A DNA stretch of 64,000 nucleotides from JAQBQB01 sp035469245 (GCA_035469245.1 DATISA010000213.1:1-64000), one strand, 5' to 3'; positions 33,083 through 42,077 are shown, counted from the stretch's first letter. Notes: generated by a model from the letters alone, not told the origin. Program-made: numbers and translations.

Positions 33083-34348
33083 ATGCCCCGCACGATCGTG
33101 CTCGCCTATTCTGGTGGTCTCGACACCTCGATCATCGTTCCCTGGCTCAAAGAGAACTACGATGGCGCGCGCGTTATCTGCGTCGCTGCTGATATCGGAC
33201 AAGGAAAGGATGAGCTCGCGGGGGTGCGCGCGAAGGCGCTCGCTTCGGGAGCCGACGAGTGCTACGTGGAGGACCTGCGGGAGGAGTTCGTTGAATCCTT
33301 CATCTATCCGACACTCCGGGCTGGTGCGATCTACAACCGGAAGTACCTGCTTGGCACGTCGATGGCACGACCGCTCATTGCGCGTAGACAAGTCGAGGTC
33401 GCGCGCGAAGTCGGCGCTGACGCGCTCGCGCACGGATGCACCGGTAAGGGCAACGATCAGGTTCGCTTCGAGCTGACCTACGCCGCCTTCGCCCCGGACC
33501 TGCCCGTAATTGCGCCTTGGCGCGAGTGGGACATTCGCAGTCGTGAGGACGCGATCGCATACGCGGAATCGCGCGGCATTCCGGTCGCCGCCACGCGTCA
33601 GAAGATCTATTCGCGAGATGCCAACCTCTGGCATCTCTCGCACGAAGGCGGAGTCCTCGAAAACCCCAACGCGGCCCCGCCGGACGACCTCCTGATGCTG
33701 ACGCGAACCGTGACGGAGGCGCCGAATACGCCGGAGACCGTGACAATCGGATTCGAAGGCGGCACGCCAGTCACCGTCAATGGGGCTGCGCTCTCGCCAG
33801 TGGACCTGATCTCCGCACTGAACGCCATTGGTGGCCTCCATGGGTGCGGCGTCGTCGACCTCGTCGAGGATCGGCTCGTCGGCATGAAGTCGCGTGGCGT
33901 GTATGAGACGCCTGGCGGTGCGTTGCTCTACACGGCGCACTCGGAGCTCGAGCAGCTCGTCCTCGATCGCCGCACGCTCGCGGCCAAGGATCTCATCGCG
34001 CCTCGGTACGCGGACCTCGTGTACGAGGGTCGGTGGTGGACCACCGAGCGCGAGGCCTATGACGCATTCGTCGCCGTCACCCAGCAGCGCGTGACCGGCT
34101 CGGTGTCGTTGCGGCTGTACAAGGGATCGGCCGCGGTCGTCGGTCGGCAGAGCGAGCACGCATTGTACGATGAGCGGTTCGTCACCTTCGGGGAGGATGA
34201 CGTGTATCAGCAGAGCGACGCCGCAGGATTCATTCGGTTGTTCGCCCTGCCGAGCCGCGTCCGTGCACTCAAGGACCAGGAGCTCGGGCTCACCCCCGCG
34301 CCAACCGTGTCGGAGCCGTCGGTCGAGCCGACGTTGCAGATCGCGTGA
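33083..34348 (+). CDS. argG: Argininosuccinate synthase
   Basis: A 421-residue ATP-dependent ligase joining citrulline and aspartate. The N-terminal ATP pyrophosphatase loop is AYSGGLDTSII, and ACxxxGNDQVRFE, with HGCTGKGNDQVRFELT present, is the family aspartate/citrulline signature. Arginine residues around LLGTSMARPL match the family. A TTGAGGAGC lies before the ATG. The stop overlaps the argH GTG by four bases. Confidence 0.97.
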   Translation: MPRTIVLAYSGGLDTSIIVPWLKENYDGARVICVAADIGQGKDELAGVRAKALASGADECYVEDLREEFVESFIYPTLRAGAIYNRKYLLGTSMARPLIARRQVEVAREVGADALAHGCTGKGNDQVRFELTYAAFAPDLPVIAPWREWDIRSREDAIAYAESRGIPVAATRQKIYSRDANLWHLSHEGGVLENPNAAPPDDLLMLTRTVTEAPNTPETVTIGFEGGTPVTVNGAALSPVDLISALNAIGGLHGCGVVDLVEDRLVGMKSRGVYETPGGALLYTAHSELEQLVLDRRTLAAKDLIAPRYADLVYEGRWWTTEREAYDAFVAVTQQRVTGSVSLRLYKGSAAVVGRQSEHALYDERFVTFGEDDVYQQSDAAGFIRLFALPSRVRALKDQELGLTPAPTVSEPSVEPTLQIA

Positions 34349-35748
34349 CGACGGCGGAGTTGCGGGCCACGCCGGCGCACGCTCACAAGCTCTGGGGCGG
34401 CCGGTTCGCCGCTGGCGCGGCGGCCGATTTCGAGAATTTGAATAACTCGATCGGCGTTGATTTCCGGCTCTGGGCCTTTGACGTGCGACTGTCCAAGGCC
34501 TGGGCGATGGCGCTGTACAAGGCCGGGGTTCTCACCCTCGATGAGTGCACCGACATCGAGCACGGCCTCGATGCCGTCGCGGCACGCCTCGACTCGGGCG
34601 AGGCCCCGACACCGAGCGATGAAGACGTGCACACGCTCATCGATCGGCTGCTGCACGAAGAGATTGGCGACGTCGCCTCGAAGCTGCACACTGGCCGGAG
34701 CCGCAATGATCAGGTTGCGACAGCGACTCGACTGTGGGCAATGGAGGCCGTCGATCGGCTCGACACGGCAGTACGCAACCTGCAGCACGTGGTGGTCGAC
34801 CGCGCGCGCGAGCTCGACACCGCGCTCATGCCGTCGTACACACACATGCAGCGCGCCATGCCGGTCCTGGCGGCGCATTGGCTGCTCGCGCATTTCTGGC
34901 CGCTGGAGCGCGATCGCGAACGCTTGCGCTCATCGAAGAAGTCCGCGGGCGTGCTCCCACTGGGATCGGGCGCCGTTGCGGGATCGGCCTATCCGATCTC
35001 GCGCGTGCTGCTCCAGGGCGCGCTCGGATTCGCGGCGGTCTCGCCGAACTCGGTCGATGCGGTCAGCGACCGTGACTTCGTTGCCGAACTGCTTTTCGCC
35101 GCCGCGATGATCGGGACGCACGTCTCGCGCTTCGCCGAGGACTTGATCATCTACGGCTCGAGCGAGTTCGGTTTCGTGCAGTTCGGGGACGCGTACACGT
35201 CGGGTTCGAGCATGATGCCGCAAAAGCGGAATCCTGACGCGCTCGAGCTGGCGCGCGGGTCCGCGGCGAGAATGCTCGGGAATCTGACGACGCTCCTGGC
35301 GACTCTCAAAGGACTGCCGAGCAGCTACAACAAAGACCTGCAAGACGACAAGCGTGTCCTGTTCGACGCGGTCGACACGCTGCTGCGCGTCCTGCCGGCT
35401 ATCGCTGGCGCCCTCGCCGAGTGCGAATTCAAGCCGCAACGAATGCGCGCCGCGCTTTCCAGCACGATGATGGCGACCGACCTCGCGGACTATCTCGTAC
35501 GCAAAGGCTCCACGTTCCGCGAGGCCCACCAGGCGGTGGGGCGACTCATCCGTCGCTGCGAGGAAGAGCGAGTCGGATTGCACACCCTCCCCCTCGCAGC
35601 GTTCGAAGAGGCCCACGCGCTGTTCGGCCGGGACGTTTTCGACGCACTGTCGCCGTTGCGATCGATCGAGCAGCGCGAGGTCGACGGCGGCACGGGGCCG
35701 TCTGCCGTGCGCGAACAGCTCGAAGCTGCCCAGCGGGCGTTACTCTGA
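34345..35748 (+). CDS. argH: Argininosuccinate lyase
   Basis: A 467-residue fumarase/aspartase-superfamily lyase that releases arginine and fumarate. Signatures are HTGRSRNDQVATATRLW, the catalytic-base loop TSGSSMMPQKRNPD and the MPSYTHMQRAMPVL helix. GTG start overlaps the argG stop (GTGA). The last gene of the argGH unit; no argF, argE or argJ occurs in the window, so citrulline formation must be encoded elsewhere. Confidence 0.97.
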   Translation: MTTAELRATPAHAHKLWGGRFAAGAAADFENLNNSIGVDFRLWAFDVRLSKAWAMALYKAGVLTLDECTDIEHGLDAVAARLDSGEAPTPSDEDVHTLIDRLLHEEIGDVASKLHTGRSRNDQVATATRLWAMEAVDRLDTAVRNLQHVVVDRARELDTALMPSYTHMQRAMPVLAAHWLLAHFWPLERDRERLRSSKKSAGVLPLGSGAVAGSAYPISRVLLQGALGFAAVSPNSVDAVSDRDFVAELLFAAAMIGTHVSRFAEDLIIYGSSEFGFVQFGDAYTSGSSMMPQKRNPDALELARGSAARMLGNLTTLLATLKGLPSSYNKDLQDDKRVLFDAVDTLLRVLPAIAGALAECEFKPQRMRAALSSTMMATDLADYLVRKGSTFREAHQAVGRLIRRCEEERVGLHTLPLAAFEEAHALFGRDVFDALSPLRSIEQREVDGGTGPSAVREQLEAAQRALL

Positions 35749-35777
35749 GCCGCGTCGCCGAGTGACGCCGCGGAAGG

Positions 35778-36302
35778 TCAGAACAGCAGCCCGAAGCTGA
35801 TCGGAACGAGGTGCGCGTCCGCGTTCGAGACCTGGTGGTATCGCGCCTCCAGGTAGGCCGAGAAGCCGCTCAGCGGGAAGCGGAACCCACCCCCGAAGTT
35901 CCAGCCGAAATCAGTTTCCGATTGGCCCGGCACTTTGGTGTCGTAGAAACCGATTCCCCCAATTGCGTACAGCTTGCTCCCGGTCGTTCCCATGTTTGCG
36001 AGGTCGTAGCTCGCATTCGCGGTCAGGCCGGCAACGTGCACGTCGCCGCCCCCGCTCTTTGCGCTGAACGCGTTGTAGGTGCCTTCTGCCCGAAAGCCGA
36101 GCGCAGAGCTTCTGTCCTGCACCCCAAGGCCAACGGTGAAGTGATACCCGACATCGACCGCATCCGAAAAAGTGCCGGTCGGTAGCGTCGCACCCGCGGC
36201 GATGTTGAAGTGGGTCGAACTGTGCGTCGCCTGGGCATGCCCGAACTCAGGCATCGAGACCAGGGCTACAGCAAGCACGGTCGAGCGAAGAGGGAAGTGC
36301 AT
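35778..36302 (-). CDS. Outer-membrane beta-barrel protein
   Basis: A 174-residue exported protein: signal peptide MHFPLRSTVLAVALVSMPEFGHAQ followed by alternating aromatic/small residues in beta hairpins (FNIAAGATLPTGTFSDAVDVGYHFTVGLGV). It ends AHLVPISFGLLF with a C-terminal Phe, the usual signal for the Bam complex. It probably forms an eight-strand barrel of the OmpA/OmpW-like size. Function unknown. GGAA is six bases upstream of the ATG. Confidence 0.8.
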   Translation of the reverse strand: MHFPLRSTVLAVALVSMPEFGHAQATHSSTHFNIAAGATLPTGTFSDAVDVGYHFTVGLGVQDRSSALGFRAEGTYNAFSAKSGGGDVHVAGLTANASYDLANMGTTGSKLYAIGGIGFYDTKVPGQSETDFGWNFGGGFRFPLSGFSAYLEARYHQVSNADAHLVPISFGLLF

Positions 36303-36497
36303 TGTTAGTTCCGGGTTGGTGTGCGGCGTTGACGGGCTTCCAGTTCCATGCCAGCGGAGGTCAAGGGTTTCCGCCGAGGCGTCCTGTTGCAAGGCATGGC
36401 ATTGCGTGAAGGACCAGGTCGAACGATAATGTTCCTTAGACTGAAGACTTGTTTTGGCTCGACAGCTGCTAAAAAATCCTTTCTGAAAAGGATAATT

Positions 36498-36884
36498 GTG
36501 TCGCCAACGTATCACATTGATATAGCTGGATATGCATCTGGCGCCGATAGGAAATGGGTGGATAATCTCCTGTCGCACTTCGAAGTACCAGGTGTTGAAC
36601 AACGTCGCAGAGGCGCTGCACGGCGCGTCACTCAGACAGGGCTCTACCACATCGCGCTGGTTCGAGCCATAGCGCAGGAGCTAGGCGCCCCTATCAAAAC
36701 TTCGGTCGCGCTCGCCACGACGCTGATGCGGGCACATCCCTCCGAGCTGCCCATCTTCGGTACGCTGACGCTCCGGTTCGACCGCGACCGATTTCAGCGC
36801 GATGTGGACGTGCGCGTGGCCGAGGCTGTGGAGGCGATCGTGCCGGCACGGCGTGGGCGTCCACCGGCACGAGGGATCGGATGA
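36498..36884 (+). CDS. Putative helix-turn-helix protein in an AT-rich patch
   Basis: The protein is 128 residues from GTG 36498, which has AAGGA five bases upstream. Residues about 9-45 (AGYASGADRKWVDNLLSHFEVPGVEQRRRG) resemble a MerR/HTH-17-like DNA-binding helix pair, followed by RRVTQTGLYHIALVRAIAQELG. The C-terminus RRGRPPARGIG is basic. The start of the gene is strikingly AT-rich (about 36,425-36,560), unlike everything around it, while the 3' half is normal. An ATG at 36432 in frame is possible. No family match recognised; DNA binding is inference. Confidence 0.6.
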   Translation: MSPTYHIDIAGYASGADRKWVDNLLSHFEVPGVEQRRRGAARRVTQTGLYHIALVRAIAQELGAPIKTSVALATTLMRAHPSELPIFGTLTLRFDRDRFQRDVDVRVAEAVEAIVPARRGRPPARGIG

Positions 36885-36927
36885 GCTGAGCGAAAGGCGA
36901 AACGCACGTTGGCGCCGAGTCGGCTCG

Positions 36928-36968
36928 GAAAGAAACTGGGGCGCCTCACGACCGTGAGGCGCCCCAGT
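36928..36968 (-). terminator. Rho-independent terminator of the second cold-shock gene
   Basis: Bases 36935-36949 and 36954-36968 form a perfect 15-bp stem with a GACC loop. On the minus strand a TTCTTTC run follows. It lies 20 bases beyond the cold-shock stop. Read on the plus strand it could also stop transcription from the HTH gene. Confidence 0.85.
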
Positions 36969-36988
36969 GAATATCTTCGCATTTGAAC

Positions 36989-37204
36989 TCAGTGAGCGAC
37001 CATCTTGCTCACGTTTTCCGCCGCCGGGCCCTTTTGGCCCTCCACGAGGTCGAACTCGACTGCCTCACCTTCAGCGAGTGTCTTGAACCCATTTCCCTGG
37101 ATCGAACTGTAGTGGACGAAGCAGTCCTTGTCCCCGCCATCCGGCGTGATGAATCCAAACCCCTTGGCGTCGTTGAACCACTTCACCTTTCCGGTCGTAC
37201 GCAT
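36989..37204 (-). CDS. Cold-shock domain protein
   Basis: A 71-residue CspA-family protein, MRTTGKVKWFNDAKGFGFI..., with RNA-binding motifs KGFGFI and CFVHYSSI. AGGAG lies six bases before the ATG at 37204. It shares about the same core as the cold-shock protein at 19,987-20,196. A promoter 100 bases upstream predicts a long leader, a hallmark of temperature-controlled csp mRNAs. Confidence 0.95.
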   Translation of the reverse strand: MRTTGKVKWFNDAKGFGFITPDGGDKDCFVHYSSIQGNGFKTLAEGEAVEFDLVEGQKGPAAENVSKMVAH

Positions 37205-37310
37205 GTCCCACTCCTGAAGGTGCCATCCGCTACAACACCATGTTGCGCGGGCCGTAAACCCCATAACCTGGTGTCCGACACCCGCGGGCCCCTGGTTACA
37301 GGCGACGGCC

Positions 37311-37339
37311 AAACTAGTAAGCCGCGGATAGATGGTCAA
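37311..37339 (-). promoter_or_regulatory. Promoter of the second cold-shock gene
   Basis: On the minus strand TTGACC (37339-37334) and TAGTTT (37316-37311) are separated by exactly 17 bases. The predicted start near 37304 gives a leader of about 100 nt, within which GGTGTCCGACACC is a perfect hairpin. Confidence 0.65.
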
Positions 37340-37405
37340 GCACTGATCAGTCAGGTCGGATCGTCGACGCCTATCTTTGACATGGACTCAATGAGGATCG
37401 GATTG

Positions 37406-38632
37406 ATGACGTTTGAGCATCGGCGCCGGACTGTGTCCGTGTCCGTCGACGGAGTCGGCGTGGGATCGTCAGCACCGATCGTGGTGCAGTCGATGACGAA
37501 CACCGACACCGCGGACGCCGCCGCTACGGCGAAGCAGGTGCTCGATCTGGCACAGGCCGGGTCACAACTCGTTCGAGTCACCGTGAACAACGAGGCGGCC
37601 GCCGAGGCCGTGCCGGAGCTCGTGCAGCGGGCGCGCGATGCCGGCGTCGACGTGCCCATCATCGGCGATTTCCACTATAACGGACACCTGTTGCTGTCGA
37701 AGTACCCGGAGTGCGCTCGGGCGCTCGCCAAATACCGCATTAATCCGGGAAACGTCGGCGGCAAACGACGGGACGAGAACTTTCGAACGATCGTTCAGAT
37801 CGCCGTCGACAACGGCAAACCCGTCCGCATTGGCGTGAATTGGGGATCGCTCGATCAGGATCTGCTGACCGAGATGATGGACGCCAATGCTCGCGCGGCG
37901 GCGCCGCGCGACGCGAAGGATGTCTACATCGAAGCGATGCTGGCGAGTGCGCTCCGATCGGCGGAGCTTGCCGAGGAGGTAGGTCTCGGGCACGACCGGA
38001 TCATCCTCTCAGCGAAGGTCTCCGGCGTTCAGGATCTGGTAGAGGTGTACCGGCGGCTCGCTTCTCGTTGCGACTACCCGCTCCACCTCGGCCTCACCGA
38101 GGCGGGTTTGGGCACGAAAGGGGTCGTCGCCAGCACCGCCGGGCTGTCGATTCTCCTCGCCGAGGGTATTGGCGACACGATTCGCGTCTCGCTTACCCCC
38201 CGACCCAACGGTGACCGCACGGAAGAAGTGATCGTCGCGCAGCAGATCCTGCAGTCGCTCGGCCTCCGGAGCTTCGCGCCACAGGTGACGGCCTGTCCGG
38301 GCTGCGGCCGCACCACCTCGACTTTTTTTCAGCACATGGCCGAGGACATTCAGTCGTACATCCGGGAACAGATGTCCGGGTGGCGATTGCAGTTTCCGGG
38401 AGTCGAAGAGATGCGCGTAGCGGTCATGGGCTGCGTCGTGAACGGACCGGGCGAATCGAAGCACGCGAACATCGGCATCTCGCTTCCGGGAACGTTCGAG
38501 GAGCCCAAGGCGCCGGTGTATGTCGACGGAAGGCTGCTCACCACGCTCCGCGGCGAGAGCATCGTTCAGGATTTTCTAAAGATTCTCGACGACTACGTCG
38601 AGTCGCACTACGCCTCGGCAGCCCCGGTATAG
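37406..38632 (+). CDS. ispG: 4-hydroxy-3-methylbut-2-enyl-diphosphate synthase (MEP pathway)
   Basis: A 408-residue GcpE/IspG protein, a TIM barrel with a C-terminal 4Fe-4S domain that reduces MEcPP to HMBPP. The cluster cysteines are in ACPGCGR (two) and MGCVVNGPGE (one), and the glutamate ligand is in the same NGPGE stretch. VQSMTNTDTAD, RINPGNVGG and GDFHYNG mark the substrate site. Start ATG 37406 has GAGG nine bases upstream; in-frame ATGs at 37391 and 37382 are alternatives. The gene's last 25 bases overlap the convergent HD gene. Electron donor is unknown. Confidence 0.95.
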   Translation: MTFEHRRRTVSVSVDGVGVGSSAPIVVQSMTNTDTADAAATAKQVLDLAQAGSQLVRVTVNNEAAAEAVPELVQRARDAGVDVPIIGDFHYNGHLLLSKYPECARALAKYRINPGNVGGKRRDENFRTIVQIAVDNGKPVRIGVNWGSLDQDLLTEMMDANARAAAPRDAKDVYIEAMLASALRSAELAEEVGLGHDRIILSAKVSGVQDLVEVYRRLASRCDYPLHLGLTEAGLGTKGVVASTAGLSILLAEGIGDTIRVSLTPRPNGDRTEEVIVAQQILQSLGLRSFAPQVTACPGCGRTTSTFFQHMAEDIQSYIREQMSGWRLQFPGVEEMRVAVMGCVVNGPGESKHANIGISLPGTFEEPKAPVYVDGRLLTTLRGESIVQDFLKILDDYVESHYASAAPV

Positions 38633-39270
38633 CGGTTCGACGATTCCTCACGAGTCCCTTCGTCTCTCGCCCACGCCTCGAGCGCGACGACGACGTGGTC
38701 GAGCTCGCGCAAGATCTCGCCCTGAAAGCCAACGCTCCGCAGCCGATCGAGAATGCGGCGATACCATCGTGCCGTGTCTTCGCGGTTCGCCGTGAATCGA
38801 CGCCAGACCGTATCCGGGTCGATCGTTCGGCGTAGATCGGCCAGCAGCGTTGCCGCGTTGTGGAGTGCGTCGGCGGCGCACACCCAGCGCGCCGCGTCGC
38901 CGGCCAGCGAGAGACGCTCGAGGTAGTCGTCGCGACGCTCGTCGTACGAGAGCTCCACACCGTCGTCGTCGAGGCGGCGCTGCGTAACCGCGAGCACGGT
39001 GTCGAGCACGTCGGCACCGAACTTGTCGCCAATCCGCTGCTCGAGCATCTGACGCGTGTACGCTTCCCGCACGCAATCCTCGATCACGTCGTGGAGGATC
39101 CCCGCGACCACGGTCTGATCGTCCCGTTGGTACCGCGTGAGGACGATGGCCACATTCGCGGGATGCGTGAGGTATGGCAGTCGCGTGCCCTTTCGCACCT
39201 GCTGATCGTGGTGCTTCGCCGCGAACGCCAGCGCGTGGTTGATGCGATCCGAGTAGCCTGTGATCGTCAT
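38608..39270 (-). CDS. HD-domain (p)ppGpp hydrolase-like protein
   Basis: A 220-residue protein with a SpoT/Mesh1-like HD fold. Ligands are in HHDQQVRKGTRLPYLTHP, GILHDVIED and the downstream AADALHNAATLLADL segment, which resembles VKLADxxxN of RelA/SpoT. It lacks synthetase, TGS and ACT domains, so it would be a small alarmone hydrolase. TAGGCT lies 12 bases before the ATG. Substrate is inferred from the fold only. Confidence 0.82.
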   Translation of the reverse strand: MTITGYSDRINHALAFAAKHHDQQVRKGTRLPYLTHPANVAIVLTRYQRDDQTVVAGILHDVIEDCVREAYTRQMLEQRIGDKFGADVLDTVLAVTQRRLDDDGVELSYDERRDDYLERLSLAGDAARWVCAADALHNAATLLADLRRTIDPDTVWRRFTANREDTARWYRRILDRLRSVGFQGEILRELDHVVVALEAWARDEGTREESSNRYTGAAEA

Positions 39271-39318
39271 GGCCCGAGCATCAGCCTACATCTGGGGTGA
39301 GAGTGCGTCAACCACGGA

Positions 39319-39813
39319 TCAACCGCGACCTTCGCCGGCGAACCACCGTACGATCCGCTCGAGCCCGTCCGCGTCGAGTTCGTCGAAAGCGGCCCTTCGC
39401 TCCGAATCAACGTCCAGCACCGCGACGAGCGAGCGTTTCGCATCGAACACAGGCACGACGATCTCCGATTTCGCTCGCGCATCGCACGTGATGTGTCCGG
39501 CAAAGCGATCCACGTCTGGAACAATGACCGTTCGCTGCTCTGCCGCCGCGGTGCCGCAAACGCCTCGCCCGAACTCGATTTCCAGACAACCGAGCGTGCC
39601 CTGATAGGGACCGACGAGGAGGCGGCCCGGAGTGACGACCCGGTAGAACCCGGTCCACAGATATCCGAACGAATGCTGCAGTAGGGAACTGAGCGTCGCC
39701 ATGCCGGCAATGTCGTCGTCGATGCCGGCCAGCGTGTTCAACATGACTCCGTGCAGCTGCGCGTATGCGCGCTCCTTCGGCTGGTGGCGAAGGTCCAGCA
39801 TGAGTTCAGCCAT
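39319..39813 (-). CDS. msrC: Free methionine-(R)-sulfoxide reductase (GAF family)
   Basis: A 164-residue GAF-domain enzyme of the fRMsr type that reduces free methionine R-sulfoxide. The three family cysteines are present: TLGCLEIEFGRGVCGTAA carries two and HITCDARAKSEIVVPV the third. WTGFYRV and LVGPYQG also match. It overlaps the membrane-protein gene by one base (TGATG). Oxidative repair fits the aerobic picture given by yggX. Confidence 0.9.
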   Translation of the reverse strand: MAELMLDLRHQPKERAYAQLHGVMLNTLAGIDDDIAGMATLSSLLQHSFGYLWTGFYRVVTPGRLLVGPYQGTLGCLEIEFGRGVCGTAAAEQRTVIVPDVDRFAGHITCDARAKSEIVVPVFDAKRSLVAVLDVDSERRAAFDELDADGLERIVRWFAGEGRG

Positions 39814-40244
39814 CAGTATCTCGATACCATGCTCGCGAACTGTGCATCGACGATGAACAATGCCATCCCATGCACCGCGATTGCGATGCCGGCGCCGATC
39901 GCGGCCCGACTTCGAGCGAGCCTGCGCCCCGCGATGGCGAGCATCGTGCCGATTCCGACGATGCCGATGTCGAAACCTATCCGCATCCAGAGCAGACGTT
40001 CCACGCGAGTGGCGCTCGCGACGTCGCGCAAGCGGAGCCCGTGCCGTTCCAGCGCGACGGCGACGGCGATGACGAGGCCCCAGAGCACGAGTTGCTTCGC
40101 GAAATTCGCCAGCAAGGTTGAAGCACGGTGCCGCACAACGAGGAGGAGCGCCGTCGTCGTCCCCGCGAGCAGGGAAAGCCCGCTCCACAGCAGCAACAGC
40201 AGAACGTGCTGCTGCTCTGCGCGCAGAAAGCTGTCAGCCCACAC
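39813..40244 (-). CDS. Four-helix membrane protein of unknown function
   Basis: A 143-residue protein with about four hydrophobic segments (residues 15-35, 48-62, 86-104 and 112-130) and short loops. I do not recognise a family. It is cotranscribed with the downstream reductase (TGATG overlap) and follows the chain-length-type protein by 51 bases on the same strand, so the three may form an operon. Confidence 0.65.
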   Translation of the reverse strand: MWADSFLRAEQQHVLLLLLWSGLSLLAGTTTALLLVVRHRASTLLANFAKQLVLWGLVIAVAVALERHGLRLRDVASATRVERLLWMRIGFDIGIVGIGTMLAIAGRRLARSRAAIGAGIAIAVHGMALFIVDAQFASMVSRY

Positions 40245-40295
40245 GCGACGTGTGTCGGAATTTGGTGTGCAGCCCCAGCAGCCGACGATGGCCGC

Positions 40296-42020
40296 TCATC
40301 GGCGGCTCGTTAGCGCCCGCATCTCCGTCGTGTGAAGCGGCCGTGCCGCGCGTGCAATGCGCTCGGGCGTCGGCAGTGCTGGCGGTACCGCGTCCCACAA
40401 CACCACGCCGAGTGGATTACCGCCCGCCGCGCGGATGCGGTCGAGGGCCGTCTGGAGGTCCTCGAGACGCGTATGACCGACTCGCGCGCATACGATGGTA
40501 TCCGGAATCGGCAGTGCTCCTGGCAGCCCGGCGGACACCTGGTCGATGTCCGCGACGATCACGATAGCCTCGTAGTGCCGCGCGAGCCGGCTCGCTTCCT
40601 GGCGGAATAGTGCCGTCACCACGGTCGCGTCGAGCTGCGTCGCCGAGACGCCGCTCGGAATGATGTCGATGACTCGGTCGCGACCGACCATCGTCTGCGT
40701 CGTCACTTCCGACCAGTCGATGTGATCACGAATGATGTCGGCGATACCGGGCTCGGCGTGCGTCCGAAATGCCGCGGCGACCGGCAGCGCTCGTGCATCG
40801 GTGTCGATGATGATCGTGCTCCTCGCTTCGTCGGCGGCGATCGCCGCGACGTTCATGCCCACGACAGCCCCGATGGCCGTGTCCGCGGCAGCAATCGTGA
40901 GCACGAGCCGGCTCGCTCCCGTCCTCGAAACGTGCAGATACGTGAGCTGATACCCCGCAGCTCGTGGATCGAAGTACGGGGGCGCCATCCGATCGGACAA
41001 TCGGCGATCGCGATCGGGATCCCTCGGCCGCGGCCGAATCGTCGCCAGTACACGCGTTCCCGTCACACGCTCCAGCTCGTGCTCATCGCTTACGCGAGGG
41101 TGACGCAGCTCATCGAAGAACGCCGATCCGAATCCGAGCGCGATGCCGATGACCAGGGCTGCCGCGAGAAGCGCCACCGGTGGAGCACTTCGAGTCGCCG
41201 CCTCACGCTGCCGCGCCAGCTCTCGGTCGAACTCGCTGGATTTGGAGCGGGCGTCCGAAAGCGCAGCCGTCGCTTGCCGCACCAGAGATCGCGCCGAATC
41301 GCGTTCGGCAACCCAGCTCGCGGTGTCGAGCGTTGGCGTGGGTGTGACGACCACGCGTTGCGTCGGCATGTTGAGCTTCGCGATCTGCTGGCGAATCGAA
41401 TCCCGGCGCATTTGGCCGATGGCCTGAATCGTTCGGCCGATCTCCGTGGCCCGCGAAGTCAGGGCGACATACACCGGATCGGCCGCCGCCGTCGTGCCGA
41501 GTGCGTCACGATCGCGCTCGATTTCACTCAGCGAGTCCAACAGCGTCTTGACGCGTGGGAGCGGCGAGAGTTGAGGCGACTCCGCCAGCGCGCGGTACGA
41601 TGCGCTGACCGGCGCGGTCTCCACTCGCGCCAGTAGCGCGTCAAGGTCGCCCACCGCGGCCGATAAGCTGTCCCGCTGGGCGACGGCAATCGGATTCGGC
41701 GTGTCTTCGACGGCCGGAGCAGCGACTGGCTGCAGTCGCGCCGCCGCGAGTGACGACTCGGCGGCCGAGAGCCTACCTCGCGCATGGGTCAGCGCGGCAA
41801 CGAACGCCGCAGTGTCGGGTCTTGGCGCTATCAGCGGTGCGGCGGGTCCCGCCTGTCGAACTTGTTGCGGCGCGAGAATCAACGCGACCAAGGCTGCAAT
41901 GAAGGCACCGAGGCCGACGGCGGCAATCACGACCGGACGCTGGGCCGCGTTCCGCGCGCGCGCGGTCAACCACGCCGGGCGCGAGATCCCGCGGGGAAGG
42001 TCACCGGTCAAAGCCGCCAT
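40296..42020 (-). CDS. Wzz/BY-kinase-like protein lacking Walker A
   Basis: The 574-residue protein has two transmembrane helices (about residues 29-48 and 285-305) with a long periplasmic coiled coil between them, then a cytoplasmic MinD-like domain. This is the architecture of Wzc-type tyrosine kinases that control polysaccharide length. However, the P-loop region reads TIAAADTAIGAVVGMNVAA with no GKST, while the Walker A' aspartate strand TIIIDTDARALP is kept. There is no tyrosine-rich tail. It is thus a predicted pseudo-kinase. ATG at 42020 was chosen because the upstream extension runs through a terminator. Confidence 0.72.
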   Translation of the reverse strand: MAALTGDLPRGISRPAWLTARARNAAQRPVVIAAVGLGAFIAALVALILAPQQVRQAGPAAPLIAPRPDTAAFVAALTHARGRLSAAESSLAAARLQPVAAPAVEDTPNPIAVAQRDSLSAAVGDLDALLARVETAPVSASYRALAESPQLSPLPRVKTLLDSLSEIERDRDALGTTAAADPVYVALTSRATEIGRTIQAIGQMRRDSIRQQIAKLNMPTQRVVVTPTPTLDTASWVAERDSARSLVRQATAALSDARSKSSEFDRELARQREAATRSAPPVALLAAALVIGIALGFGSAFFDELRHPRVSDEHELERVTGTRVLATIRPRPRDPDRDRRLSDRMAPPYFDPRAAGYQLTYLHVSRTGASRLVLTIAAADTAIGAVVGMNVAAIAADEARSTIIIDTDARALPVAAAFRTHAEPGIADIIRDHIDWSEVTTQTMVGRDRVIDIIPSGVSATQLDATVVTALFRQEASRLARHYEAIVIVADIDQVSAGLPGALPIPDTIVCARVGHTRLEDLQTALDRIRAAGGNPLGVVLWDAVPPALPTPERIARAARPLHTTEMRALTSRR

Positions 42021-42077
42021 GCGCTCAAGTTTGGCACGCCTCAGGCCAATAGAACAGCGCCGCCGCGCACGCTGCGA

